Program-made: the position numbers and the translations under genes
Part shown: positions 37,701 to 53,100 of the stretch, in pieces
How positions within the stretch are numbered: position 1 is the first letter of the stretch
Layout: every line of letters begins with the position of its first letter
The notes under the pieces: model-generated
The model's input: only the letters and a program-made list of their open reading frames with translations
Told to the model about the DNA's origin: nothing
Database searches by the model: none
Assembly (NCBI GenBank): GCA_013398015.1
Contig: VZRR01013053.1
Coordinates: forward strand, 124,001-188,000
Length of the DNA: 64,000 nucleotides
Origin: Oreocharis arfaki
Taxonomy: Eukaryota; Chordata; Aves; Passeriformes; Paramythiidae
Reading direction: 5' to 3'

Positions 37701-40700
37701 ATGTAAGCATAAGGCATAGTTGGTTGGATGGAACTTGGGGTTTGCAAGAAATATTATTACTATTATTATTACGGCTGCTTCTCCTATTATTACTGCTGCT
37801 TCTCACTCTTGTGAGAGTGTTGCAGTTTTCACTGGGCTTGAGTTTTACTCCATTTTTGTCGCTCTAGTGCACCCTAATGATAGCCACCTCTCATTTGGGA
37901 TACAGAATTTCGTGAAGTCACTCTGTTGTAGAGAATGACTATGACAAGGCTGTGATGGTTGTAGCCAGAGCATCAGGTCCCATTCCAGAGCTACCAGTAG
38001 AGTTCAGAACTCCTGACCCTTTTATTCTGCTCTTTGTCAACAGATCTGCCTGTATCTGCTGAAGTCTGTTCCATACATACAAGCAGACATTGTTTATGAA
38101 AAGATGATAGCCTACCATGCTTTCACAATACTCTGTGTCTCTCATGCAAACCTCTGTATTGGCTACTTGATGATCAAAAACCCTGTTTCTTCCAGGAAGA
38201 CAAATTAGAGATGCTCTGTGTAATTTCAGTAAACACAGGAAGTTCTGTAGAGATTCTCTTGTCTTGCTTTGAAAACAAAACTGCTTTTTCTGTTGCTTTT
38301 CTGCAGAAATCAGGAAAGGAAGTTGATGTGAGGAAAAAAAATAACAATTGTTCCAAGTTTTTAAAATGTATCTGAATGTTTTTTCTTATTTGCATGTGGT
38401 TATATTATTACTATAAGTGCCTCTTCTAGTATGTGTATTTTGGATTTAGAGAAATAAAACTATCCTTTCACTTAGTGTTTGAATCCATTTCACTTTTCTA
38501 ATTTTATGTTTCATGAAACCTTATAGCCTGAGAACCCTTTGAGAGTAGTCATCATAGATCTAACAGAATACTTTTGATATTTATCTCAGCATGAAGGCAA
38601 AATGAAGAAATGCTGAGATTTAATGATGTTTTTCTTCAGAGTAGCTACTTAAAAATACCAATGAAAAAAATGTTGATCTGTATTAGGGCCAAATATTGGC
38701 TAGAAAGGAAGTATTTTGATTACATTGTAGTAGTATGAAATATTGCCTAAATAATGAAAGGCAAAAGGATATGGCCTCTTACTATATAATCTCTTTGGCC
38801 ATCAGCCAGAGCAGGAAATTTTCTCTGGGAGAGTGAAGATATCAAGTAACTTGAAAAGTAATATATTTTTAAAGACACTAACTTCATTTCACACTGCTTT
38901 CTAGAATTAGATTGTCACCTTAAAGAACAGAGTTCTTGTTTGAAAGGTTGACTGCAGTTTAACTATTTTTCTGTATTTGTTTAAAATATGCTTTAGTTGG
39001 ATGGAGAAGAGGGGGGAAACCACAGAATATCATTGTTGTAGTAAGAACCTTTATTACTAGTGAATAGCAGTATACTGGGAAATATGCTGGAGAACAGCAC
39101 ATATTATTCATTACTGTAGTACAAATGTGTCACCATAAAGTCAAACACTAAAATACCGTATTTGCAGCATTTCACTTAACAGAACTGACTCTTGGCACAG
39201 TCAGTGTCTGCAATAAATCCTGTAAAGTGCAGTGATGGGTCCTGAAATTATATTCTGCTTCTCCTATTTGTTGTACCAAGGGAGTTTGTTCACTTTTTTA
39301 AAAGTCTTTGTGGCAGGAGCATTGCACAAATGAATCTATACAGAAGTAAGGCAGGAGAAGGAGAGGGGATTAAAGGGGAAAGCTGTAGATGGTTGGAGGG
39401 ATTTCAAATCAATCTTGAAACGGTTTTGGTTACTGATTGGACCTTTAAGAGAACTGTTATTCATTGTACAGAAAACTGCATGCTGCTAAAATTTGAACAG
39501 CGATTCAATAGGGTTTTGCTCAAGACAATTGCAAATTGTTGACTACTATTCTACTTGTGGGGGCAAAGCTACCACAACATATTATTATGTACTAAAAGAG
39601 TTTTGTTTCAGAAAGTACACTTCAGTTTATAATGCTTTTGAAATGTCACTACCTGTATTATATTTGCCATATAAATTGTGATAGTGATTATTTCTTGTCT
39701 CGGTGAATAATTGAGCAATCACAATATTCAGGTAACTTAAAAAAACATGAATAGGACCTGGTGGAGTGGGGGGAGTTAAGACTTAGACACAAACATTCTA
39801 TTCCGTCAAGGCAGCCTGATCCCATCTCTTGCTGGAGTGGGATGGATGTTGCAACAGAAAGTGTCTTGTAGAGAATGTGAGATTCCTTCTTCTTTGTCAG
39901 TCTCATGCAGGAATTCTACCATGGATCGCATGGGAGAATCAGCATCAGTCCTGTTAGTGCTGCATGCATTCCAGTTCATAATGCCAGATACTGTAATGAC
40001 ATCACATCATAAATTATTTCTTTGGGGGCATCCACACCTCCGTTAATTGTTTCTATCCTTTGAAGACCTGCTGATTACAGCTGCGTTATCCCTTAACTTC
40101 AAAAGTCTCAACCAATTAAAAGGTTCTGGGAAGGATTTTGTGACTGCTAAGGGTGTGGGACTTTTAGGTTTTTTCTTTTTAAGAGAGGAATGAGCAGAAA
40201 ATTAGGTGTTTAGTTTGCCTGAATTAAAAGAAAATGGTGCCCAGTAATATATATGTTATCCTGCCAGTTCTTTAGGGCATGTTTTGAAATTTGATACAGG
40301 GCAACCTTTGTGCTAGAGATGTGCCTTTTGCCACTCCTATGAAAATCCACTCAGCTGGCCAAGTTGCAACCTGCAGTTCTTTCTGGATTTATATGTAGTT
40401 CCATGATTAAGGAATTTTGCCCTAAAGCAAAGATTATGTATTGTACTGGCCATGTTCATCTCAGAACCGAATCTAAGCAGCTTAAATCCTTTGCAGGCTG
40501 GTGGATTTCCATGCTTTCCATTAGGCTGAGGAGACTGGGATAGTTTGAAGAGAAGCTTCAGCCAGGAGTGAAGGGTGCACTAAGAATCAGCGCTTAATGA
40601 CATGAGAGGCCATGTCAGGAGCTGTGAACGAGCTGGGAGCTGACCAGACAAAAGCTCGTGAAAACCAGGGGAGGAGGGAAGGACAGAGTGCCTGGTTAAG

Positions 40701-41113
40701 AATGCTGGAATTGCAGTCCACTAAGGATAAATGGAAGGAGATGGAAAACAAAGAAAACGAAATGAGACGTCGGGGGGCTGTGCTAGAAAATGTGAAGTAG
40801 TGGTTTAGGGCTGCCTATACAAAAAGATACAGACATATAGAGGATGAGACCGGGGGGGANACGGGACAACAGCATTCAATTCTGACTTGCTGTTTGGTAA
40901 GTCAGAATTTCTCATGGTAGACTAAAACATTCTGATGCGATTCCATGACTTTTTGTAATGTTGTGTGGTAGAACTTACCTTGTTGGCTTGTTCCAAGAAG
41001 CACAAAGTGCTTTCAGTTATAAGTAATTACTGAAGTTATAAAGTCAAGGACTCAAAACATAGAAAAGCAAGTTTCACAGTACACTACATTATGTAATTAA
41101 ATAATCACATCTT
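31734..41113 (+). other. PALLD intron 2; no exon seen
   Basis: AT-rich intronic DNA with scattered homopolymers and an A/C-rich low-complexity run at about 36,155-36,240. A single unknown base (N) lies at 40860 after a G run. No Ig-domain exon of palladin was found in either orientation. Small open frames, for example a charged 62-codon frame at 40612-40800, show no family signature. Confidence 0.6.
37760..37804. repeat. Short imperfect tandem duplication, ATT-rich plus GCTGCTTCTC
   Basis: Copy 1 (37760-37783) is ctattattattac plus ggctgcttctc. Copy 2 (37784-37804) is ctattattac plus tgctgcttctc. A simple ATT microsatellite with an attached 10-bp unit has been duplicated once. Confidence 0.8.
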
Positions 41114-41130
41114 CCCCCCCCCCCCNNNNN
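41114..41130. other. Poly-C run followed by a 5-N assembly gap
   Basis: Twelve C residues (41114-41125) run straight into five N (41126-41130). The gap probably marks a homopolymer that could not be sequenced through, so its true length is unknown. Confidence 0.9.
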
Positions 41131-44100
41131 GCAGATATAGTAGAGGGGTAAAATCAAGAAAGGAATTTTGTGGGATTCTTACCTTTTTTTTTTTGTTGCT
41201 GGAGCTGGAAAACTAGGTATTGAATGAATATGCCTGGTTATTGAATGAATACTGAAAATTACACATGTTCTTCCAGGTACTGAGGTCAATGTTTTCAGCT
41301 GCAACTGAAATGAATAGAAATTCTGCTCTAAGTACATACAGCATTATATACTCTCTGAAAAAAACAGCTCCTAAGTATTTCAAATGGAATTTTGCAATCC
41401 CATTTGCAAAGCAGTGATAACAGTCTCTATCTCAGTGTTAATACTGAAAAGGAATTGCTTATGAATTGTTCATGTAGAGGGAAATAAAAAGACAACAAAT
41501 ATTAGTAGTTGTTTTAAAAGTAGGTAGACATTATATAGCAAAGAATTCCAAATGTTGTTTGATGAAACCAGGGTTATGAAGGAGATGGAACAGGAATAGG
41601 CATGGATATAATGGATATATAAAGTTAATGACAAATGGAGAGAGAGCAGGTTCCTTTCAGTCTCTAAGATCTTTACTCTTGTCCTTCCTGTGCTGTTAGT
41701 ATGTGTTGGAAAAACCTGGTAACAAACAGTTCCATTCTTTCTTCTCCCAAACACCATTATCTGCTCAGCTAATTCTCTCCAGAGTATGTGTTTGCTATTT
41801 GGCATTTCCTAACATCTGAGTGCTTAACCTCTTAGCAATGCTTTTTAATGTACTCGGCTTGTATGCAATGCCTTTTCTTTCCAAATATAATACTGAAAGC
41901 TCAGAACCCTCTGTCATTACTCGTGACATGGACAAAGTCAGCTTGTCAGATATACAGCTGCTCCAGCTGACTTTAAAAAAAGCAATAATCTACTGTAAAA
42001 TTATTTGAGAATAATTATTTAACCAGTGGTTTGAAAAGATTAAAATACATTAAAAATTCTATGTTCTTTTTGAAAAAGCATGAGGTATCATTCTTCCAAA
42101 TCTGCTAAAAAGAAAGGCCAATAACGATGATATGGAAATAAAAGTTTCTGCTAAATGCGTGGTTGCAAGGCGTGAGTTTGACATTCTCCAAGCACATGAA
42201 AATGATCAGTTTTACCTGTGGGGAGTATTTTATCAACACGTTTTATTCAGACAATGCCCATTCTTATCAACCAGAACCAGGTTCAGTCTTGTTAATGGGA
42301 TGAATTGGCAATGGCTTCTGTCTACATAGCAACCGGCAAATATTGTTCCAGTGGTCCGGAGCAGCCAGTGAGAGGCGGGGCACTCTGGGGCAGCTTTACT
42401 CATGCCCACAGCACTGCGCTGCAATTCCTCCTCCTGACAACCCCCTCCCCATTTCACGGATGTGAACAGTTTTGAGAATGATCTCATCTAAAAATTCCAA
42501 GTAATTGGCACTTTTATGACAGGAAAGTATTACAAAGTGCTGAGGCTTGCTTCATGAAGAATTTAGGTAGGAAGCATTTCTAATTTTCTGTTATTAATGA
42601 CTTACAAATATTTACCAAAAAAACATAATTATGCTAACTTCTTCCTAATTTGAGTTCATGTGTGTGGTATTTACTGTTTGCAAGTCCTCATTGTCCTTAG
42701 GGCCTCTTAGTAGAACTGCATGCAGCTGCTTTTTATTGTTCATAAACAGGCAATGACTGGAAAAAAAAGAGATCTATTCACTACTATTGTTTATAAGTTT
42801 TAACATCTGCCACCTAGTAACACCTCTTTCATTTTGTTCTGAAATTCCTCCTTTTGTTGCTGAAATGCCCTTACTTCACTCTGGATCAAAGAATGAACTG
42901 TGAAGTTTTTCCTTTTATATTTTCTTAACATGGAATATACATCTTTATAAAGGATGTACTTAATATATACAAAGAGCCGAACTATAAAAATATAAGTCAG
43001 AAAGTATTTGAAACATTTAATATGGGTGGTTTTTATAGGTGTCTATTATTTAATGGTGCTTACTATATAAATACAGCTTCTACTATAGAGACTTCCATCT
43101 TCATTTTAGTTTAAACATGGTATTTTGAGTTTTTTGAGTAGAAGTTTTAATAGGTGTATATTACACCAGTGAATAGGATAAAGAATAATATCTTGTATTT
43201 TTTGCATATATGGTAGATTTTAACTCCTTTGAGGCCAATAGGGAAAATGCTACCTTTACTTTTAGTTTAATTTTTCTTTTAGAAATATGGTTATTTTATG
43301 TTTTAAAGATAGTGTTTCTGACTTGAGGAGAGAGGTGAAATTAGAGTATATACCAATAGTAGAAACAAAGGTCCAAAAATATAAAAAATACAAGAGTAGT
43401 GTTTCTTCCTACTTTTAAACTCAAATTTAAGCAGAGGTGTTTTGAATCTAAAGAGCTACTTGAAGTTTCAATTTTTTAGCATTCAGTGTAGCTCTCTGAC
43501 TTAGAATTCGTGAATCAAAACATGCCACTTTTCATACATGGATCCAAACCAGGAGGATCATATTTTCAAAAGCTGTATGCTGTGGACCACTTTTAATCAG
43601 TACTGTTGAGATCTATTTTATCAGATTTTTTTACTTGAAGACAGAAAGAACAGTTGTTTGAATATGCAGTGTCCATAGAAAGATTATTGTTTATGCAAAT
43701 TTTTAAAACAAAATAACTTCCTATGCCATAAACTGATGCATTGTACATAGAGTATGTTCTTGTTTTGATTCCTGTAGATTGTTCAGATTTCATAATGATT
43801 TCAGTAGGTCACTTAAAAGGATCTGTCAACTTCATCTGAAGACCAGGAAGCTCAGTAATATAATGGTTTCTGCTCACAGTCCTTAAAGGTGAGCTGCATA
43901 GTTTAATTTAAATTTGGTTGGGATCTAAAAGTGTAAAACTCTGATGTCCATGCTGTCCTGCTGACAGAGAATATTAAACAGATTTTTCAGTAGAAAATGT
44001 TTGTAAGCATAATAATACACTGATTTTACTTGAATCTCTTGCCTTGAATACTTCCCTGAAGTTTTATTTTTACTCTATGTTTTCTGCCTTTGTTGTTTCT

Positions 44101-47100
44101 ACTCCTGAATTTAAAGTGAATTTATGTTTACCCTATCCAGAAGACATTTTGTTGCAGGGCTTTCCAGCAATATTATGTGTTCTATGTCAGAGAATTTAAT
44201 AGATTGAAGCATTTTTGGATGCTTATAGAGAAAACAAAACTGGCAGAAAATATAGGGTGTGTAAGTTCTAACATTTATGCTTACTATTAATGACAATTTT
44301 GTAATCAGACATTAATTCTCTATCATAAGTTTCCCCGTGGTGGTCTTGACTTTGTGGAGAAAAATGAGTGAAATTAGTGTTTAAAGACTATAACAATTAA
44401 GAGTATGTAGAAAATGAATCAGTAAGCTTCCTTGCAGGTAGAGTAAAAGCACTGGTCACAAAGCATTTTGTTTTCATATTCTTTCCTGGAGTAACTCGAC
44501 CCTATGGGGATGATCCTGCTGCAGGTTACTTGTACCAGAATTGCATAAATATAGTCCCTGTAAGACACATTTTGTTTGAAATACTTCACTTTAGGAGAAA
44601 AAATAGATTTACTCTGTGTGGTAGCAAAATAACAAGAGCTTCCTTTCATGCAAAATGTGTGTCATCTTACAGCAGTAATTCTCCCCCTCTTCACTATGGC
44701 AACACAAAAATGATGTCATTATATATTGCATTTATACATGTTTGATCTTGACCTTTCCATAGTACGCTTACAGAAATTCAAGCCCTGAATTACATGTCTT
44801 CCTTTGGATCCAAACTGAATTGTGTTATTTTAATTAACATTTGTAGTCTCTGATTTCCACATCTTGATGACAGATCAGCATACCAGCAGAGTGATAAAAT
44901 AAGATTAAAAGGTAGACAAACTTCTGTTTTTATTAAGCCTGAATGTTACAAAAGAAGAAAGGAATTTGATCATGGAATGTTCCTAGATTAAGGATCTTAA
45001 TAACAAACTTCCAGGGTATTTCTTTTAAGCTGTTAATTGTTTACCTCATTGTTTGGATGTATTAGGAACTTAGATTATTGACTTGTTGTGAACCATTTTC
45101 ATTTCATAGCAGTGGAAAGCTCAAGTGCTACTGAAACTAAAAAAGGCAAATGTCATTGCATACCTAAATATTTCACCTGAAAAATTCTTTCTTTCCTTTT
45201 TGGTTGTTTTTGTTTTTTTTTTTTTTAGTCAAAGCATTCTTATCTGCTTTTTTCTAAGCTCTAAAGGCATAAATAGGGCTTGCAGGACTGCATCATTAAG
45301 AGTTGATTCCGCTTTTAAATGGGTAGTTATCTATTTTAAATTAACATCTACCCTAGGCTCAGGAGAAACGACTAACAGCCTCAGTCTTGGGAAAGATGTA
45401 CAAAATGAAGATTCCATAGTAAGCTGTTAGGTCTTTGGCTTTAATTTTTTTTTTTTTACTTTCTGACTACAACTATTTGTATGGTATGCAATAACATCTG
45501 AGATTAGATATTTATAATTGTATAAGCTAATTCAGCCAAACAAACTGCAGTAAACAAGCTCAGCATACTTGAATTCAACTTGTCTTGTGGAGCTGTGGGC
45601 ATTTTGCTGATTTGAGCCTGTATCGCACTGCCATATTTGAAGATGCAGGGGAAGCAGTTTTTGCTTCAGGGAAAGAAAATGGACAGATAGCTGTTATTAT
45701 TCCTGGATATCCCCCCTAAATTAGAGTAGTAGCAGGTGCTAGTGAGCCCCCATGATCTTATTCCTAGAAGTGCCTACATTCATTGGGAAGAGATGCAGTC
45801 AACATCAGGAACCTCTACAGAATGTTATCTATTTTATAGTTAGCTTCTCCAAAGTAGCAATGTGCACTCCATAAATACATCCCACTTTTTTTCCAGAGGT
45901 TATTGGAAGTCGTGGGCCAGAGGGACTGTTTAGAGCTCTGCCTTCAGAAAGCCGTCAAGGCCATGTCGTGTTCTGTGGGAGTACAGGGACTAAGGCGTAG
46001 TGTTGATTTGGTAAGCAGGTATTGGGCAGGAGTTACTTTCTTTTGCATTACATATTAATAGTAATTTGGATGCTCCTTTGTATGGATATATGTATAGTTT
46101 GGTCCAGTAAGTACTTCTGTTTACAGTAAGTTTTCAGATGGGATGTCTGTTGCATTCCTGATCCTGCCCTGGCAGTGAAGGCTAGAAGTGTTTTCAAAAC
46201 ATACTGCACAGACTGGTTGGGAAACTTATCAGTCAGCAGTAACCATACCCATAGGATTTTGAAAGCAAATTTTGTTTTTGTTTTTTTACCGATCCTACTA
46301 GGCAAAGGTCCATGCAAAATAGGACTGGGATCTTCTCAAGGGGTAAGAGGTGGTAGGGACTTGGCATCATCAGTACAGAAATAACTTTTATAGAGACAGG
46401 TAAAATTTTAAGATTGCTGAGAATGAAGCATGAATAAAAATGTGTATATAAGCACCAGAAGAAACAGCATAAGTGTTAAAGGAATGGCCTCAAATGATAG
46501 TAAAGAACATAATTCCCAGCTGATTATATGAAATGCTAGGTTACTTCTGTTATAACTTGAAAGGCTTCAATAGGTCTATAGCATTTTGTCAGTGGAAGAC
46601 CATGCATTTTGACAACAGAAGGGTGGGAACAAGACTGTGGTATGTGCTTTTTCTTTTCTGTTATCCCAAAATAGAAGGAATCCTATAGCAAAAGACTTTC
46701 CATTAGAAAAAAAAAAATTGTTGCTAATCAAGAAGAAACTTCGAGAAAACACAAGAGCTTGATAGCCAGCATCCCTTGTTTTCCACGTTGCATAAGAGTC
46801 ATCCTGGCCAGACCACTAAATACGTGTTTTGCTTCTTGTAAATATGTGGGCGTGAGAGTGTATGTTCAATCAAGAGTGGATGAAAGCTACAAGGGAATGA
46901 CTGTGTAGGTAAAATCAAATTACCTGGAGACACTGTGAGTGCTAAAAGGTTTTGCATAGAGATTTGTTATACCAGTTTTCTACACATCTACCTAAAAATT
47001 ATGAGAGAAGCATTTAATTTTAAGTATGCACAGCTGAGAAAATCATGCTGAAATTTCATCTCACAAAAAATAGAAAGCTGAAAAAAAGTGTTAATTTGAT

Positions 47101-50100
47101 TCACTTTCTTCTGCAGGAATGGTGTTGCAGTAAAGGAAAAAAACCAAACATCTGACTGTACTACCAACTCCATCTTACACACCACTGCAGCCAGAGAGGG
47201 CAAATACTATACAATTTTTAGAATCGTCAGTATACCAAACCAATGAAAGTGACATCTTAGAGTCTTATTTGACAAAGACTGTTTACATCAGGGGAAAATC
47301 AGCTTGCTTTAGAATTAGCGTTTTTGGTGTAAGAACAGCAGATGCATGTAGCATTCTGATTTAGAGCTAAATAATTTGTTAGCCAAGTCTTTCTTAATGG
47401 TCACATCTTTGGTTGACTACATATTGATACCAGCATGCCTCAGATTGCTACTCTTTCCTAAACACTAGAACACCCATTTTAAGGAGCACTTCAAGGATGC
47501 TCAAGGAAACTATTGGTGTTTAGTCCACGTGTTAAACTGAAACTTGTACAATATACTAATTAATATTCATAGGTTTCATCACCTTGTATTGGGGGGAAAA
47601 AAATTATGTAATGTCACTTTTCATGTGACTATCCTTGTAGCTGGTGCGGTATCAGCCTGTCTTCTCTCTGGTGATGACTGAAAACTGATAGTCCAGTCTC
47701 TGGGATTATCACTGCAATTAGGTGATGTTATGTAAAATACACATTCTTAGAAAGGAAAGCTGCAAGCAGATGTACTGAGTGTAGTTCAATTCTTGGTTTT
47801 ATCCTCCTGTGTGTTAGTTTGTATTCATTACTAAATGTGGTGGGCAAAATTTTAACTAAAAAAAATTGTAAATGTCAGGTTATATTCTTTTAGTCAACTG
47901 TAGGATTTAGTCTCATCTTGGATACTTAAAAAAGGATGTCTTTGGCAGAAAGACTATCAGCCCTTTGCAGATTGTTTATGCTCCTTACAGCCTGGATTTT
48001 GTGTTCTGTGTAATATATCTGTAGACATACTGTTGTTTACGCCTAATTCTCTTTTTAAATTTCACTTCACTCGTCTTTCAGAGACTTGTTAATACCATTT
48101 TGCCAGATTAAAGTAATCGAAGCGTAACATCTTCATCTCGCACTGTCCTTGTCAGACGCCGGACAGATGCTCCCTCAGACGCCTCTCTACTGCACTCTAG
48201 TGTATCATATGGAGATTTCCCCATCCTATGCCAACACATAGTACTTCCAAAATTCTCATGACTTTTGGATGCCTAAAGTTGTTTTTTCCCCCTCTTGGTT
48301 TTCGATACAAAATAACAAACATTAAAGCAAAATGTGGTATTCTGTGTTTTGCTCTCTCCTTTGAGAATTGCCGTACATTGAAAGGACGTTTTAGTGACCT
48401 TACCAAAAGGAACTTCAAACTGCCTGCTTTCAGTTGAGTGCTGATGCTTTCAACGATCTAATACAGCTTTTCAGAATGAGTCACCTGCAAGATTTCGATA
48501 TTTCCCTGCTTAACATTGGGCTAATGTTGCCTGTGCTTCAGGTGCTTAAAAAGATCTGACCTTTGGGTAGCTTATCTTTGCATTTCTTAGACTAGGGAAT
48601 GGCGCCAGTGGTGCTAGATATGCTTTGTGGTGACATTGAGCTGGGATATCTAGAGCATTTGCATGAGACTCCATATTACACAGGGGGTGCAGAATCTAAA
48701 GAAAAGTAATCTCTTCTGATGGAGATAGTTTTGTGTGTGCCCACGGTCTGTGTCAATCACTCAGGTTCCTATGTACGTAATCAAATTCTGTCTAGAATAC
48801 AGATAGCTGTTTAAAAAGTAAACTAAATCTTAATTAAACCTGTCTTTTTCTCTAGTGAACACTGCGGAACATACATTTCTGTGTTCTAACTAACTTTTTT
48901 TTTCAGTAAAAGGCAGGATTGCAAAAGGAAAAATCTGAAATTCTCAGCAGAAAAAGTCTTTGAGCTTTGTTCCTGATAAGGAATTTCAACAGAAAGCAAA
49001 TAACTTTTATTTCTTAGAAATATTTCAATTTTATTTGCAGTTTTAAAATGTATTTATCTATCTAAAGGAAAATTCTTGCCCTCCTTTTAAAAAGCAGTGC
49101 AGCATTAAATATGAGCTGCTATCAAGAATTTGCTATAGAAAAACAAGTTCTTCAACCTCTGACTTCATGATATGAGTTTAATAATGGATGTGGACTATTT
49201 ATCTGACCTATTGGCTGGCATCTGTTCTTTGCTTTTTCTCTCTTTTCAGATTTGATGAGCATAGAAAGGAAGCCAGAAAGTCTTCTTAGTTTTGCATGCA
49301 TATTTACAGAGAAGGTCTTCAATATCTTAGTACATAGATGATAGAATGTTGGCAAAATTGAGTCTGTGCAATTTGAGGTGCTTTACATGAATCATATCGT
49401 GAGCTCTAATTAGTTCAAAGTCTTTATAGTCTTGTCCAGTACTTCAGTTGTACAGGTCGCTACTCTCATAATTTTTATGCAATGCTGTATTTTGAAATGC
49501 ATGCATCTTAATATAAATATGCTTTTATATATGTACTAGCAATTTTAATGAAAATATTGTTCCTGCTTGTGTGTATTAACTTGCTTGCCTCTTATATTAG
49601 ATTATTACTTCATATCCCCAGTAACTTGTATTTGGAGCAACATTCAGTTGACTCTCCTTGTCATTCAGCAGCTTGCTGCTCTTCCAAAGAGCAGTAAAAT
49701 AAGAGGGAATACAAAGTGGTTGTCCATGCACCATCTAGAACCAGTCAGGCTCATCCCCTCTTCCCCAGACTGGAGGGGTGAATGCAGTTCAGCCTGCTAC
49801 ACGCTTGACAGATTTAGAAATGCCCAGGTTTCCTTCCAAAGACACTCTGTTGAAAGGCAGTTACTGTGTGAGCTCTCCTGCAGACAGCTGCCCTTGGAAC
49901 AGAAAAGCTGCTGGTGGCATTACAGTGGCACAGACCGACTTAACTTGGTTTATGTGCTTTTTGGTTGTTTTCAAAGTGAGTAAACTGCCTGTAGAAAATG
50001 AAGCGCTATTACCTAACAACTTTAATTTCTTTGTGAGGCTAGAGCATAGCAGTATCTTTCTGCCTCCACCAAGTCAGGGGCCCCAGTGTTTGTAATTGTG

Positions 50101-53100
50101 TAAATATATAAGCAAGTAAGTGTAAATTTATTTTGATTCCCCACATGCATGGATCACTGCAGCAAGTAGTGAGAAATCAACATTAATGATATCTATGACA
50201 GGCATAGTAAGGGGAAAAGAGAATGAAAAGCAATTAAAAGTTTTGCATTAATCTGCTACATGCATAAAATAAAATGTTTTCCATTTTAAATGAGAAGTTG
50301 GCATTTTCAGTGATATCCAAAGGGGAGCCTGTGAATATACAGAAGAGATGATCCTTGTCCTGAGAGCTCTGACTGGTATGTGGCAATTGGATGTTACTTC
50401 TGGCACTGTGTGGGCTTTATCATCTGATGAATCCCTGGCACAGCAATCTGTGTAGCAAAGATCTGTGAAGACATCAAGGACTTGGCAGCATTGTCTGTAT
50501 CTTAACAATACAACAAGCCTCGATTTGCCAACAGGTATTGCTGCATGAGTTCATTCACTGAAGGCAGAAACAAAAGCCAGTTTTTCAGTGAGAGGGGAAA
50601 GAGAACAGTCTTGCCAGCTGCATTACTCATTAGTCCTTTTGGCCCATCTTAACCCTTTTGTGCACAGTGAAGCTGTGAGAGAGCAACGAGTGTTTGGGAG
50701 TGTTTGAATGCTTTGTGGATGCTTTCTGCATTTGTTCATCAGCTGCTCTGGAGCAGCTGGCCATCCTGCAAGAGTGAAACTCTAAGAATGTGTTTCCAGA
50801 ACTGCTTGGGCAGTTCCAGTTTGTGAGGCTATTGTTGAAGGTATGCAAAGATCACAGATACAGCACTGAAGAGCAGCAGGATATCTGCTGGTTAAGAAAT
50901 TTGTGATAGTGTATGCATGGAGTATCCATTTTCACCATAAATCCTATTTGCTGCACAGTTAGCTCAGAACTTGCAGAATGATGTGAAGTGTGATCAGGTT
51001 CTACCATGAAACACACATGCAGTCTCTTTGCTTTTGTTTCTGGATACTGGGTTCTGGTGCTCGTGCAGTACTGAGATGTTTTTGCATATGGACAGGGTGC
51101 AACTACCTGTTAAATTATATTGGACTGAAGGATGACAACATGTTGATAGCACTTCATCTCCAAATGCAAGCTGAAGGGATATCAAGCATGTAGGACAGAC
51201 AGTTTTAAAGCAGATTGTGGCCTCCTGGAGGGTGGGCTTCTTGCCCTGGCTGCCGGTAGTGCTGTAACATGCTCCCTGATGTAGCCTGGCTGCTGAGGAA
51301 TCCTTAGCTAGACAATGTAGACAGCATTACCCAGGCTTTACTGAAGTGCACCCAAGTGCAGAACCACTTCACTGGGGAGTTGATTTGTGCAGGCAAGAAG
51401 GGCTCTGGGCTCTGTTTTGAAGGGCTGTGCCCTCTTTTAGGAAGAGGGCTCGGGTGTAAGAGATGTGCTTCAAGCGTACTGCGCTAGAGGTGAGGCACCC
51501 CAGCTTTTCCCATCTAATGATCTTTTGTTTAGCCATTACTATGGCTGTGACTGATTTAGAAGAAGTGACCTTTTGTGGATAAGATTGTCCTCACCTTTAA
51601 AAGCTTCCGTTCAAAAAGCTCCTCTGATGGACCATGTACATGAATTGGCAAACACCTGTATAATACAATTTCACCTAATCTTTTCCAGGAATCCTGAAAT
51701 TTCCCTCTGTGCAAAACTTTGCAAATTCAGCTTTTCCATAGTGATATATTACATGGCATGAAGTTAGGAAAACGTACCTCTTAAAAATATAAAATCTTTA
51801 ACAAAAACTAGTCACTGTTCCTGTTTGTTTGATTTTGTTTGCGGCAGTGTGCCTTTTTTACTGATTTTTTTGTGTTCTTATTCAAAGGACACGTTGTTAA
51901 AAGAAACCTTTATCAAAGGTTTTTGTTAAAATAAGAAGCCAGGAAGGCTTTCTTGTTGGTGCAAGTCATTATGCAGAATTACTATTTTGTTTGCCCAGCT
52001 GCCTGTTGAGTCAGCTTGTACGTCCCAGACTAGAAGTATCAATGTCAACACAGCACAGAATTTTTGGTTGCCAAGGGGCTTGGAAGGCACTGCAAGGTAC
52101 AGGTTTGAGGGTTGACATTGATGCTCTTGTGAAGAAGAGAAAGTGGTTTGTGTCACACAGCCCAGTAGCATATTAAGGTGGTGAAAGTGTGAATTGTACG
52201 TATCTGTAAGAAATCATCTCTGAACTGTAGCCTGAGTTTTATTGCTTGTAAAATTAAGAGGTTGGATGTGTTATGTTGATTGGATAGAGGTAAGAAATCG
52301 CTCCTTAAATTGACTGAAACTTACTGGTAATGCTGCCTATTGCAAAGGGGTACAAACTTTGTATTTAGGGGGTCTGAAAAGAAAAAATCTCTAACCAGAG
52401 TGATTTAAGAGATAGTCTGATTTTCCAAAACAGCTGGATATTTTAAATATTTTTAAAATACAGTTTTAATGAGCAGAACCTCCTGGGTATTGGTAACATA
52501 AAATACCTGAGGGACTACAGAAAAAAATCCTTGATTTTAAAATCCCATTAAAGATGGCAAAAAAAAGAATCTTGAGTACAGCTTTGGCTACTATTTGCTG
52601 AAAACACTATCAAATCCAGGTATCAGCGTTCATGTACCAAAAATCCTCTTCTTCAATGTTTAAGCAATGCATTAGGAGAGAAACAGCATCATGTGTTCGG
52701 TATGATTTTTCTGAGGGTTTTAATTTTATTTTTTAATTTACCAATGAGTTCATTTCCTGAATTCATTTTCCTCTGAACTTAGGAATAGAAATATGTGGTT
52801 TACCTCAAGTTACTGTTGAAGAATTACTGCTGCATGCTTAATCCATCTGAATAGCATTTTTAAGATTTTTTCAAATCATGAAAGGGGATTTGTACCAGAA
52901 GTAGGTGAAGCAAGCAGCCTGGTAAAACTCAGCCTTCACTCCACAGCTATCCAAACAGCCAAAGCAAGCTTGAATCTATATAAAAAGTATTGATTGATGT
53001 TCAAGTGAGCTCTGTTCCAGGCGATTCATGAACTGGGACCCCCTTTCAATCCAGTCAGCAGTCTCTGCTAGGTGATCTATTGGGAGGTTTTTCCCCCACC

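Noticed and set aside
49567..49983. 138-codon plus-strand open frame
   Set aside because: No recognised domain, no splice or promoter context, and it overlaps another frame. Length alone is not unusual in 64 kb.
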